This document shows, piece after piece, positions 9,631-17,741 of a DNA stretch of 64,000 nucleotides. The notes under the pieces were generated by a model. The model was not told the origin of the DNA. It did no database searches and was given only the letters and a program-made list of their open reading frames with translations. The stretch's first letter is position 1; each line of letters opens with the position of its first letter. The DNA is taken from positions 1,054,001-1,118,000 of the forward strand of contig CANNCL010000001.1 of the NCBI GenBank assembly GCA_947503155.1. Direction: 5' to 3'. The translations under genes were made by a program, and so were the position numbers. Origin of the DNA: an uncultured Erythrobacter sp. GTDB lineage: Bacteria > Pseudomonadota > Alphaproteobacteria > Sphingomonadales > Sphingomonadaceae.

Positions 9631-9990
9631 TCAAATTTCAATTTTATGAGCTGGTGTCAGAGTGACCTCTATGTCGACACCGGGATAGAAAACGGTGTTT
9701 TCGATCTTCGAGTGACCGAGCAAAACCTGGACAGCCCTAATGTTGCCAGTAGCTTTGTAGATAATTGAGGCTTTGGTTCGGCGAAGCGAAAAGGTCCCGT
9801 ATTCTTCCGGGCGCAACCCAATCTCCCGTTTTAAATTCAACAAGGTCACATCCTCGAAGCTTGCTGTCGATCGCTAAGTCGAACAGCGCTTCGGTCTCGC
9901 GTGCGCTTCTCTCGATCAAGAAAGAAACAGGTCACCCAAATCTGCTTCTGATTAAACGGGCGTTCGGGGCCAATCTTTGCCCTCGACGTC
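9631..9990 (-). pseudogene. Decayed tyrosine integrase (paralogue of the gene at 19774)
   Basis: Pieces of the integrase found intact at 19774-20406 occur here in order, but in different frames and with the middle missing. These are an N-terminal piece (RPFNQKQIWV), then ALFDLAIDSKLRGCDLV, which carries the first catalytic Arg, and then a C-terminal piece with SLRRTKASIIYKATGNIRA and LLGHSKIENT. At the active Tyr the text reads VFYPGVD. At least one frameshift and a deletion of roughly 80 codons separate them. It cannot make an active recombinase. It marks the left side of the mobile island, inverted relative to the intact copy. Confidence 0.8.
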
Positions 9991-10223
9991 CCAGGGAACT
10001 CGATTTTAAGTTGCGGGATCAAATTGCGAATATGTCATTTGGTTTTCTTCTTGGCCGGAATGGCCTCAGAGAATGCCCGCTTTCAGGAGCTAAGAATTCG
10101 GATCGCTACGTCCTAAACTGGGGCGCAAAGCGGACACAAGAGAAAGAGCAATCCTAAGTTGCAACCGCGGTTAAGGATCCTGCTTTAGCATACACAATCT
10201 ACCATTCCGGCATGCAAGACCGT
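9991..10223. other. Non-coding gap with dispersed-repeat fragments
   Basis: No gene recognised. It contains CCCGCTTTCAGGAGC and CTGGGGCGCAAAGCGGACA, which resemble fragments scattered near 17665, 21805 and 29645. Probably intergenic repeat debris at the edge of the island. Confidence 0.4.
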
Positions 10224-11162
10224 TTAACTAGAAGCCCTAAGAAGTTTCCGGATCGCCGATTGCCAACCAGGCAGATGCGGTAAACGATGGACCTTGGGGT
10301 CACGGCGTTTGATAAGCTCTGTCCGGCTGAGCTGGGTTAGTTCCTTCCAATTCTCCTCGAACACATAAAGGGCATTGCCGTATTCTAGGTTTTCCAAAAC
10401 CAGCAGTTTTTCGCCGAATTTAGCGCCAAAGTACCGAGCAAACTTTCCGTGTCCAACGATGAAACCATCATGATCGAGCCTTTCCAACACCTTGAGCCTT
10501 GCCGAAGCTATTTCAAGTTGCTCAGCGGTCGCGGTCCGATTTCTTGCGAGCTGGGCTAGGACGCGCTCGGCGGTTCCAGGCGGAATTAGTTCCCATTCCA
10601 CACTCTGAAGATTGGCGAATTCACTGTCGCTGATATCGGCACAGTAAATTTGAGCATGGCCAACAACTTCACGTAAAAGCCGCAGGTTGAACTGGAGGTT
10701 CTCTGCAAAGGCAGAGTCGGCTCGATCTAGGGGTTGGTCGATCCGGAACCTCACAATTGCGCCATCTTTTAGCGGCTCAACTATCTTGGCGGAAAGCGTG
10801 AGCATGCGCGCTGGATGATGTTCGACTGGCCAAGCTTCAATGGACCGGCTGACGAGATGATAGCCGCCCCCATTCCAACTTGGTGCCCAAGACGAGATTT
10901 CACGCATTTCTTTTGGAAGGTCTTTGCGTTTCTCCTGCCAGCCATCCAGATTACGCTTCGCCCAAAGCCCGCAAACTCGCGGCGGCGGAGCCGGCGCATT
11001 TACAGCGAAGTCTCCAGAGTCCACAAACAAACCTGTTTGTTCGAACTTGGCAGCTTCATCTGTTGTTATAATTGCAACGCTCGCAACGATAATTCGAGGC
11101 CCATCGACGCGCTCTAATTCGCGCTGAATTGCCTTTGAAAGGCGTGTTTCTTTACGTGTCAT
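10224..11162 (-). CDS. Hypothetical protein of recombinase module A
   Basis: 312 residues, not recognised. It is soluble, with no signal peptide or membrane segment. The N-terminus is basic (RKETRLSKAIQRELERV), followed by a mixed alpha/beta region and a C-terminal half containing FIVGHGKFARYFGAKFGEKLLVLENLEYGNALYVF, which looks like a small conserved domain. It overlaps the DUF5681 gene by 4 bases (ATGA), forming a three-gene operon with DUF5681 and the ParB-methyltransferase. Module B at 26.6 kb lacks this gene. The context suggests a role in mobile-element maintenance or DNA modification, which is inference only. Confidence 0.6.
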   Translation of the reverse strand: MTRKETRLSKAIQRELERVDGPRIIVASVAIITTDEAAKFEQTGLFVDSGDFAVNAPAPPPRVCGLWAKRNLDGWQEKRKDLPKEMREISSWAPSWNGGGYHLVSRSIEAWPVEHHPARMLTLSAKIVEPLKDGAIVRFRIDQPLDRADSAFAENLQFNLRLLREVVGHAQIYCADISDSEFANLQSVEWELIPPGTAERVLAQLARNRTATAEQLEIASARLKVLERLDHDGFIVGHGKFARYFGAKFGEKLLVLENLEYGNALYVFEENWKELTQLSRTELIKRRDPKVHRLPHLPGWQSAIRKLLRASS

Positions 11163-11935
11163 TTGTGCGCTTTCGGGTCAGGGGTATCGAGCATGCTGGT
11201 GTGAAACCTGTCATCCAAGGGTTTGCGATATCTGTCGGGCAATGGGTCATTGATTTGATCATATCTGCTGGTCGTTTTTTCCCAGTCCTCCGCGAGCCGC
11301 GCAGCTAATGGAATTTCTGGTTTGGCTCCCTGCAGGCGTTTGTAACCGCCAGCCAGCAACGACACTTCGGTTTGAAGTTCTGCTCTGAGTTCGAGCATCC
11401 GGTCCCAGCGAACTTTATCTTCAGGGGTGATAGGTCCCGCGTAAGCGACCGTGCCTTGGTCCAGGTTGATAATGACATCAGCAGGATGGGGAAGAGGAGA
11501 GGGCTCAGGGCGACCATTTAGCCGAGCATCTTCGATTACCTGTTCCCATCCAAATTTGTATTCGCAAGCTGTGTCTAGCAGGCTCATGCGTGTTGCTCGT
11601 TCGTCTTCCTCGATTTCGCGGACCAGCTCGGCCATCGTGGCTTGAGCGAGACGATTGCCCTTCATCGCCGAAACCCCAAGCGAGCGAAAAACCGCTTTAA
11701 TTACGGGCAACTCAACAAGCTCTTCGCCTTCACGCACTTTAATTGTACGGTACGCTTCCTCGAGCAGCATCTGGTTGGCTGGTTGTGCTGAGGCATCAAG
11801 ACCAACGCCGCGAGGTATCTTATTGCGGGCACCCTTAGGGCGGCCACTGGGGTTGCCCGAGCTCCCTTTTTTGAATCTACTCTTAGCCGGGGGCTTGCCA
11901 TAACCGACAGAATACTGGCTCTGCTGGTCGCTCAT
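11159..11935 (-). CDS. DUF5681 domain protein
   Basis: 258 residues. The N-terminal motif VGYGKPPAKSRFKKGSSGNPSGRPKGARNK is the DUF5681 signature, a basic Gly/Pro/Lys-rich segment likely to contact nucleic acid. The remainder is helical and acidic. The family is found beside ParB-methyltransferases in prophages and integrative elements; its function is not known. The start and the methyltransferase stop share one base (TAATG), so the two are translationally coupled. A shorter homologue (139 residues) sits in the same position in module B. Confidence 0.75.
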   Translation of the reverse strand: MSDQQSQYSVGYGKPPAKSRFKKGSSGNPSGRPKGARNKIPRGVGLDASAQPANQMLLEEAYRTIKVREGEELVELPVIKAVFRSLGVSAMKGNRLAQATMAELVREIEEDERATRMSLLDTACEYKFGWEQVIEDARLNGRPEPSPLPHPADVIINLDQGTVAYAGPITPEDKVRWDRMLELRAELQTEVSLLAGGYKRLQGAKPEIPLAARLAEDWEKTTSRYDQINDPLPDRYRKPLDDRFHTSMLDTPDPKAHK

Positions 11936-13263
11936 TATGCAGCTTCCTCATCAGTTGCTGCGGCCGAACGACGTTCAGCTATGTCGTCGAAGTATTCTTT
12001 AGATCGAGATACTAGCGCCTGTTTTCCGGTGTAGGTCTGCCACCGCCGTACAATCGTGTCGCAATAGAGTGGATCATATTCGATCAGACGAGCCGACCGG
12101 CCCGTTTTCTCTGCTGCGATGAGCGTGCTGCCTGAACCTCCAAACCCATCAAGTACAATCTCGCCTCGACGAGAGCAGTCCCGTATTGCGTCGGCGATGA
12201 GGGCAACAGGTTTGACCGTTGGATGCATTGCCAACTCATCGGACCGATTGGCACCGATCGAACTAATTCCAGCGTAGTCCCAGACATTGGTCCGGTAGCG
12301 GCCAGTCTCGCCAAGGCCGAAGCTGTTCGTGTGCGGGGCAGTGCCTTGCTTGAACACGAAAACCAGCTCGTGCTTCGAACGATAAAATGCGCCCATGCCG
12401 CCGTTTGTTTTGTTCCAGACGACCAGGTTTTTGAGCTCTGTGAAGCTGGCCTCGCCAGCCTCAAGAAGTTCGGACATATGCCGCCAGTCCATACAGACAT
12501 ATGCGATGGCTCCATCGCGCATGACCCGCGCGATGTTGCCGAGGGTGCCATTCAGAAAGGCCACGAACTGCGCGCGGTTCATCTCCCCGCTGGCGAACGC
12601 AAACTCGCGGTGCTTTACAGAACCTAGGCCGCAGACGTTCCCATCAATCGCGACATTGTAGGGCGGATCGGTAAAAACGAGATCAGCCTGTTCACCATCC
12701 ATGAGGTAGTCCATTGTTTGTGCGTCGCGCGTATCGCCGCATATCAGACGGTGGCGGCCAAGCTCCCACACATCGCCCATTTGGGTCACGGGCCTGCTGT
12801 CTAATTCAGGGACAGTATCCTCAGCCGATTGAGGTCCGTCGGGGCTAGCCTCCCGTGCTTCATCGAGGGTGAAGTCGATCTCGGCCAAGCTGAATCCGGT
12901 GATCTCGACATCGAAATCTAGGTCGATCAATCCCTGAAACTCAATCGCTAGGATCTCTCGGTCCCAGCCAGCATTGAGGGCAAGTTTGTTGTCAGCCAGG
13001 ACGTAGGCGCGTCTTTCAGCGTCGCTCAAATGCGACAACGCAAGGGTCGGAACGGTTTTCATGCGTAGCAGTTTTGCCGCCTCGACCCGCCCGTGGCCGG
13101 CTATTATTTCGCCAGCGTCAGAAACAAGGACGGGGTTGGTAAATCCGAACCGCTCAATGGACGCTGCGATCTGCTTGATTTGCTTTTTTGAGTGGGTCCG
13201 AGCGTTTCGCGAATATGGCTTGAGAGCGAAGATTTCCTGCTCGAGCAGTTGCTGTGAAGACAT
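11935..13263 (-). CDS. ParB-like domain plus DNA methyltransferase (module A)
   Basis: About 442 residues from the internal ATG (MSSQQLLEQE); a longer start 20 codons upstream lacks support and would run into the control region. Residues 1-100 are a ParB/Srx-like domain with IIAGHGRVEAAK. The remainder is an amino-methyltransferase of the beta type, with catalytic TDPPYN first and the SAM-binding DGFGGSGSTLIAAE near the C-terminus. It would methylate adenine N6 or cytosine N4 in DNA. Such fusions are typical of phages and integrative elements and usually have no cognate nuclease; none is beside it here. It is divergent from the XRE gene across about 100 bases. Confidence 0.8.
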   Translation of the reverse strand: MSSQQLLEQEIFALKPYSRNARTHSKKQIKQIAASIERFGFTNPVLVSDAGEIIAGHGRVEAAKLLRMKTVPTLALSHLSDAERRAYVLADNKLALNAGWDREILAIEFQGLIDLDFDVEITGFSLAEIDFTLDEAREASPDGPQSAEDTVPELDSRPVTQMGDVWELGRHRLICGDTRDAQTMDYLMDGEQADLVFTDPPYNVAIDGNVCGLGSVKHREFAFASGEMNRAQFVAFLNGTLGNIARVMRDGAIAYVCMDWRHMSELLEAGEASFTELKNLVVWNKTNGGMGAFYRSKHELVFVFKQGTAPHTNSFGLGETGRYRTNVWDYAGISSIGANRSDELAMHPTVKPVALIADAIRDCSRRGEIVLDGFGGSGSTLIAAEKTGRSARLIEYDPLYCDTIVRRWQTYTGKQALVSRSKEYFDDIAERRSAAATDEEAA

Positions 13264-13367
13264 TGCGCACCCCGAATTATTGACCGAAGGCGTATAACTA
13301 GAGTGAACGCTTGCAAATGTCAAGCAGGCCTATATGCTTGCGTTATTCCAAAGTGAACGGACCCATC

Positions 13368-13694
13368 ATGAGTTTTGCAAAACGCCTCGCCGAGCTGCGC
13401 ATGGCAAAAGGCCTGTCACTTCAAAACGTTGCTGACAAAGTTGGGATCTCGAAAGCGCACGTCTGGAATCTGGAGAAGGGCCAAGCCGACAATCCGTCGA
13501 TGGAACTCGTCCTGAAGTTCGCTGAATTGTTCCGCGTGCGTGTTGCGGATCTCGTTGGCGAAAATCCTGATGCTGATGACCAAGAACCGGAGATGGTCGC
13601 TATGTTCCGCGATCTAAAGAAGCTTGATACGCGAGATCGTGATGTGATCCGAGGGCTGATGGAGCAGCTCAATCAGAAGAATAAGAAAGATTAG
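13368..13694 (+). CDS. XRE-family helix-turn-helix regulator
   Basis: 108 residues from the ATG of MSFAKRLAELR; a longer start 19 codons upstream is unlikely. The N-terminal 60 residues form a Cro/C1-type helix-turn-helix (LSLQNVADKVGISKAHVWNLEKG), followed by a helical tail. It ends two bases before the ImmA/IrrE protease gene. XRE repressors paired with such proteases typically silence mobile elements until the protease cleaves or displaces them. The divergent promoter shared with the ParB-methyltransferase operon is its likely target. Confidence 0.8.
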   Translation: MSFAKRLAELRMAKGLSLQNVADKVGISKAHVWNLEKGQADNPSMELVLKFAELFRVRVADLVGENPDADDQEPEMVAMFRDLKKLDTRDRDVIRGLMEQLNQKNKKD

Positions 13695-13696
13695 GG

Positions 13697-14524
13697 TTGA
13701 GGGTCAGCCGACTTGATCTTGATGGCGTAGGATCGCCCAATGCCTTAGCTGCTAGAATTCACGAGCTAGTTCAGGAGATGCCCGACGTGGTTCCGCTCGA
13801 AGCTCTATGTGCTCAGTTCGACATCGAAGCGATCCAAGAAATTGATACCGTAAATTTTGAAGCGGCGCTCATTATGGATGGGCTGAAGGCTAGTGGCAGT
13901 ATTCTTCTGGCCAAAGGTCAGCGCCCAGAACGGCGCCGATTTTCTATTGGGCATGAACTCGGCCATTTTCTCATTCCAAGTCACCGGCCGCATCCTGAGC
14001 GGCCGTTTGAATGCTCGCTCAGTGATTTCCAACTATTGGATCCGAAAGACCAAAATCGGCGGAGGCGCATTGAAGCTGAGGCCAATCGATTTGCAGCACA
14101 ATTGCTCATGCCGCCAATGAGGGTGCGCCAAGCGATTGGCCAGTCTGGCTCCACGTTGGAAAACCTGGTCGCGCTGGCGAAGAACTTCGCCGTAAGTAAG
14201 GAGGCTATGGCCCGCGCGTGGGTTGATGCGCACCGGGAGCCGGTCGCGGTAGTTGTCGCCCACAAGGGTCGGATCGTTCGGTCCTATCGAAGCGAAGATT
14301 TTCCTTGGCTCGCGGTCCGCTATGGTGAGCAACTACCTGATGACTCGATTGCCGAGCAGCATAGGGCTTCGCCTGGAGCGTACTCGGCGATTGAGGATGT
14401 CGATCCCGACATCTGGCTTGGAGAGCGCGACGCTTCTCGCGTTCTGGCATTGAGTGAGCAGGTTCTCGCTCAGCAAAACGGCTATGCCATGATCCTGCTT
14501 CAGGCAGAGTTAGAAGAGGAATGA
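13697..14524 (+). CDS. ImmA/IrrE-family metallopeptidase
   Basis: 275 residues from a TTG start two bases after the XRE stop. The zinc-protease motif HELGHFL lies about a third of the way in, with the downstream EAEANRFAAQLLMP segment that supplies the third ligand in this family. By analogy with ImmA of ICEBs1 and with IrrE/PprI, it would inactivate the adjacent XRE repressor on a stress signal and so switch on the element. No helix-turn-helix is fused to it. The pair may also be read as a toxin-antitoxin-like unit. Confidence 0.8.
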   Translation: MRVSRLDLDGVGSPNALAARIHELVQEMPDVVPLEALCAQFDIEAIQEIDTVNFEAALIMDGLKASGSILLAKGQRPERRRFSIGHELGHFLIPSHRPHPERPFECSLSDFQLLDPKDQNRRRRIEAEANRFAAQLLMPPMRVRQAIGQSGSTLENLVALAKNFAVSKEAMARAWVDAHREPVAVVVAHKGRIVRSYRSEDFPWLAVRYGEQLPDDSIAEQHRASPGAYSAIEDVDPDIWLGERDASRVLALSEQVLAQQNGYAMILLQAELEEE

Positions 14525-14552
14525 CTTGCGTTTTCCTCTTCTCGTGCAGGGC

Positions 14553-14745
14553 TTCCCTGTAACGCTAGTCGGCGTTCCCTGTTTTACCCAAACCCATTCC
14601 CTGTTCGATAACGTTAAATTCCCTGTTATTTCGGCAGGGAATTTGCGCGAAAACCACCGCATTTCTGCGGGTTTTCGGATAAGCTCAGCCGCTCGCAACG
14701 TCGAAAAACACCAATTTCCCTGTAAATTCCCTGTTTAACAGGGAA
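14553..14745 (+). repeat. Phased TTCCCTG array, copy A
   Basis: Eight heptamers TTCCCTG, with forward copies at 14553, 14575, 14597, 14619, 14716 and 14727 and inverted copies (CAGGGAA) at 14635 and 14739. The first four repeat at exactly 22 bp, about two helical turns. The last two form a hairpin-like inverted pair around TTTAA. Order, orientation and spacing are the same as in copy B although the spacer sequences differ. It is therefore likely to be a binding site for a protein of the module. Confidence 0.85.
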
Positions 14746-14754
14746 ATCTGTAGC

Positions 14755-14788
14755 GAGACTGGTTAGGTCTGGACTGCGCCATTCACCA
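14755..14788 (+). promoter_or_regulatory. Conserved block after array A (possible attachment/crossover site)
   Basis: GAGACTGGTTAG, a short variable stretch, then TGGACTGCGCCATTCACCA. The same block follows array B (29030) and, in altered form, the remnant at 57523. It lies nine bases after the last heptamer. A role as a serine-recombinase attachment site is a hypothesis. Confidence 0.5.
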
Positions 14789-14971
14789 CACAGTCACGCA
14801 CGTTTCGGTTTCCGAGACGCTGGCTGGTTGGTGGGGAATTTCTCCCCGCCTTTCCGTGGCTTTGCCAGGCGGTATCGGTGCAGCTTCCAAAACAGAGACG
14901 CACTGACCTCGCAATTGCACGCGTATTTGGCGCAGATTCTCTGCGGCCAAAAAAGCGACCTACTGCCGATA

Positions 14972-16642
14972 TTATGATTGTGGGGCGTTGATCCCAAGCG
15001 CCTGGCGCTGACCGGCCCAGTCGAGCGGTAAGTCGCTCATGCGCCAAACAGAACGGGCACTGAGTCTGGAGGGTTGCGTGCCATTCAGTATGGCCCGGAT
15101 GATAGCTGGATCAAGATAACTCACTCGTGCAGTTCGCTGGAGATGACGCAGCTTTGTAACTGGCAGAGCATCCAGTTGATGTTGATCTAGTGCAAGCAGT
15201 TGGTCGCGCGCTGAAAACGAGCGAGCGATTAGTTCGACGAGCCGCTCATCGCGGGAGATTGAACTGTATCCAGCTGGTTCCAATCGTAGCCGAGGCTCGT
15301 GACCATATTGCGACTGACTGGTTGGTATGGGGATGCTGATGCGCTTTTCGGGGATTTGCTTCAGCCCTGCCATTGAACATAGCGTAGCTGAATCAAAAGA
15401 CGCCCTGGCACCTTTGGCAGTGACCGACACTTGCAGTGCCAGTTGTTCCAGAAGGGTTCTAGCCTCTGCAACCGGTGCAGTTGTAATACGCGTCGCCAAA
15501 TCGGAGCAGCATTCAAACAGGCGCGCAATGTCTTCGGCATTCCGTCCTGCCGCCAATTCGCGTATCCGGTCACCGTCGCGAAGCCACTTGGCGATCGTGT
15601 TCCTGACCGATAGCTCAAGCTCACCAGCGGGCAGCCGCAGAGCAGGACTGGAAGCATCATCATTCATGCTGGAAGCGTAATATGAATAGCGCCGCCCATG
15701 ATTGCGCGTGTGGCAAGGCGACATCGGACGACCACGGTCATCGCGGATCATACCAGCGAGAAGCGAGACACGCCTGCGCACTCCAACATCTGTGCTGGCA
15801 GTTCGGTCCGCCAGCTTGGCTTGGACCGCATCGAAGACCTCGCGATCGACGATCGCTTCGTGTTCGCCGGGATAGATCTTATCCTTATGGACCACTTCGC
15901 CGACGTAGATCCGGTTTGACAGCATGTACGCTAAAGCGCCGCGCTTAAATGGGACGCCGCCTCGAACCGAGCCGTCCTTCATCACGCGCCGTTTGCTAAC
16001 GAATCCATCATCGCGAAGTTCTTCAACCAACGTGCGTATTGAATCGCTGGCCAGATATCGCGCCATTACATCACGAACCGTCGCTGCTTCATGCGGAACG
16101 ACCAGAAGCTTGCGCTCCTTCGCTTCATATCCAAGCGGGACGCCGCCGCCCATCCACATGCCCTTGGCTTTGCTCGCGGCGATCTTGTCGCGGATGCGTT
16201 CGGCTCCGACCTCGCGCTCGAACTGCGCGAAGGAGAGCAGAACATTGAGTGTAAGTCGGCCCATCGAGGTGGTGGTTGAGAACGCTTGCGTGACGCTGAC
16301 AAAAGACGCGTCAGCTTGATCAAGCACATCAACGATCTTGGCGAAGTCCGAGAGGGCGCGTGTCAGCCGGTCGATCTTGTAAACGACCACAATGTCGACT
16401 TTGCCGGCCTTCACATCATCAAGCAGTTGGCGCAGAGCGGGGCGCTCCATACTGCCGCCAGAGAACCCGCCATCATCATACAGATCGGGAAGCGCCTTCC
16501 AGCCCTCGTGCTGCTGCGACAGGATATAGGCTTCGCAAGCTTCGCGCTGGGCATCGAGGCTGTTGAATGCCTTATCGAGACCCTCCTCGGTGGACTTGCG
16601 CGTGTACACCGCGCAGCGCATCTTCTTCGTATCGCTAGCCAT
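14972..16642 (-). CDS. Large serine recombinase (recombinase family protein)
   Basis: 556 residues. The N-terminal resolvase domain has YTRKST with the catalytic Ser17 and the IDRLTR motif near residue 95. A Recombinase domain (VPLGYEAKERKLLVV to RGGVPFKRGALAYMLSNRIYVGEV) follows. A zinc-ribbon-like part seems degenerate, since the usual Cys pairs are not evident beyond SPCHTRN. The C-terminal region ends in a helix-turn-helix-like KLRHLQRTARVSYLDPAIIRAILNGTQP. It would catalyse integration or excision of the element. The gene overlaps DUF2924 by 8 bases. Its 3' end faces the TTCCCTG array. A truncated paralogue lies at 29249. Confidence 0.9.
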   Translation of the reverse strand: MASDTKKMRCAVYTRKSTEEGLDKAFNSLDAQREACEAYILSQQHEGWKALPDLYDDGGFSGGSMERPALRQLLDDVKAGKVDIVVVYKIDRLTRALSDFAKIVDVLDQADASFVSVTQAFSTTTSMGRLTLNVLLSFAQFEREVGAERIRDKIAASKAKGMWMGGGVPLGYEAKERKLLVVPHEAATVRDVMARYLASDSIRTLVEELRDDGFVSKRRVMKDGSVRGGVPFKRGALAYMLSNRIYVGEVVHKDKIYPGEHEAIVDREVFDAVQAKLADRTASTDVGVRRRVSLLAGMIRDDRGRPMSPCHTRNHGRRYSYYASSMNDDASSPALRLPAGELELSVRNTIAKWLRDGDRIRELAAGRNAEDIARLFECCSDLATRITTAPVAEARTLLEQLALQVSVTAKGARASFDSATLCSMAGLKQIPEKRISIPIPTSQSQYGHEPRLRLEPAGYSSISRDERLVELIARSFSARDQLLALDQHQLDALPVTKLRHLQRTARVSYLDPAIIRAILNGTQPSRLSARSVWRMSDLPLDWAGQRQALGINAPQS

Positions 16643-17087
16643 GACGCGTCACTCCCAAGGCTCCGAGGCGAGAGCTGTGCAGGCCAAAGAAGCGCGGGCC
16701 TGACCAAGCCGCGCCGGTTATATGTTTGGCGATAGCCGTGAGGGAACGGTACCGGCTGCCGCGATACTCATAAGCGCCTTCCAATATGACGACCTCGTGG
16801 ACCTCGCCATGCCATGTGCGCGAGAGCCAAGTGCCGGGTTTGACCGTCGGCGCCCGAAGCCCGCGCGGATGGCGCTGGTCTTTGCGCGACTGAACCTCAA
16901 GTTGGCGCAGCTCCGCTTTGCTAAGCCCGCCAAGTGCCTGCTCCTGATATCGGGCAGCGATGGCGCGGGTTATTAGCGCTGTGCCAAAAGCTGGCGGCGC
17001 AGGGGTGCCGAACACCCTGCGCCACTCAGCCTTTTTCTGGGACGGATTCATATCAACGAGCCGCCCCATCTTGCCGTCCATATTCAT
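16635..17087 (-). CDS. DUF2924 domain protein
   Basis: 150 residues. The family pattern is seen in QKKAEWRRVFGTPAPPAFG near the N-terminus and in the C-terminal GAYEYRGSRYRSLTAIAKHITGAAWSGPRFFGL, a small SH3/RAMA-like module. DUF2924 genes are regularly placed directly upstream of serine recombinases in alphaproteobacterial elements and are presumed accessory factors; no biochemical role is known to me. It overlaps both neighbours and is translationally coupled to DUF3489. Several Met codons near the start make the exact N-terminus uncertain. Confidence 0.8.
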   Translation of the reverse strand: MNMDGKMGRLVDMNPSQKKAEWRRVFGTPAPPAFGTALITRAIAARYQEQALGGLSKAELRQLEVQSRKDQRHPRGLRAPTVKPGTWLSRTWHGEVHEVVILEGAYEYRGSRYRSLTAIAKHITGAAWSGPRFFGLHSSRLGALGVTRHG

Positions 17088-17443
17088 TTCGCGTTGCTGG
17101 ATGCCGCGACGCGGTAGGTGCGCACACCATCCAGCTTTTCGCTTGTTACCACATGCCCCTTTTTCTTCAGGCCAGTCAGTGCCGCGCGCGTTGTATGAGG
17201 CAGCCAGCCGGTCGCTACGACCATCTGGTCGAGCGTTGCACCTTCGGCTCGGCGCAACATGCCGAGGACGAGTTCGGTCTTGGTCGACTTATTTGTTGTC
17301 TCGCTGTGTTTGGCAGATGCCTGTGTAACTCCCGCAGTAGGCTTCTTCGTGCCTGTCTGCTCGCTCTCGGTGCCGCGATCGGAAGGCATGCGTGCAAACC
17401 GACGGCTACCGGCTTTGGCGGAAGTCTTGGTTGCGGTGGTCAT
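17084..17443 (-). CDS. DUF3489 domain protein
   Basis: 119 residues. A basic, low-complexity N-terminal half precedes a winged-helix-like DUF3489 domain with KTELVLGMLRRAEGATLDQMVVATGWLPHTTRAALTGLKKKGH. The fold suggests DNA binding. It is the first gene of the DUF3489-DUF2924-recombinase operon, so it could act as a regulator or directionality factor; that is inference. It overlaps DUF2924 by 4 bases (ATGA). Confidence 0.8.
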   Translation of the reverse strand: MTTATKTSAKAGSRRFARMPSDRGTESEQTGTKKPTAGVTQASAKHSETTNKSTKTELVLGMLRRAEGATLDQMVVATGWLPHTTRAALTGLKKKGHVVTSEKLDGVRTYRVAASSNAK

Positions 17444-17741
17444 GATGGTTTTCCTTGGTGATGAGCCAGCACAATGCTGCGCTCACCAACCAAGGCCCGA
17501 GGAGCGTCGAGCCGCCGGGCATCGGAGCCGAATAGGTCGACTCGCATGAACACCAATGCTTGCTATCGGCACGAAGTCGAATGGAATGTGGGATTTTCAC
17601 GCGGATGCTCTGATTGAGTTTTCACTCCGCATCAGGCCAGTACGATTATGTCTGCTTTGCGCCCCAAAGTCGGTCATCCAACCCTCGACCGCGACTGCCT
17701 GAAAGCGGACAAAAGCAATCGACTGCGCTCGCCTTTCTACC
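17444..17741. other. Non-coding gap between DUF3489 and reverse transcriptase
   Basis: 298 bases, no gene seen. It contains the dispersed fragments TTTGCGCCCCAAAGTCGG and CTGAAAGCGGAC, related to those near 10120 and 29645. A short non-coding RNA for the reverse transcriptase cannot be excluded, but no clear structure was identified. Confidence 0.4.

Larger units (their letters stand above)
14525..14971. other. Non-coding control/attachment region of module A
   Basis: 447 bases between the ImmA/IrrE gene and the recombinase 3' end without a convincing gene. The left half holds the TTCCCTG array (annotated separately). The right half starts with GAGACTGGTTAG and GACTGCGCCATTCACC, both conserved in module B. 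About 120 bases further on, a GAGACGCA..GACCT..CAATT stretch is also shared with module B. The pattern of conservation argues for a cis-acting site. Confidence 0.6.
10224..17443. mobile_element. Serine-recombinase module A
   Basis: The span contains, left to right: hypothetical, DUF5681 and ParB-methyltransferase (all minus), an XRE/ImmA-IrrE pair (plus), a TTCCCTG array, then serine recombinase, DUF2924 and DUF3489 (minus). The DUF5681/methyltransferase/array/recombinase order is repeated in shorter form at 26.6-29.6 kb, which shows that these parts travel together. True ends were not located; no flanking target-site duplication was identified by eye. Confidence 0.6.

Noticed and set aside
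9631..9990. Programmed frameshift in the integrase copy
   Set aside because: Besides the shift, about 80 codons of the middle are missing, so no single shift would restore a working enzyme.
14553..14745. CRISPR array
   Set aside because: The repeat unit is only 7 bases, copies occur in both orientations, spacers are 4-75 bases, and no cas gene is nearby. The geometry fits a protein-binding array instead.
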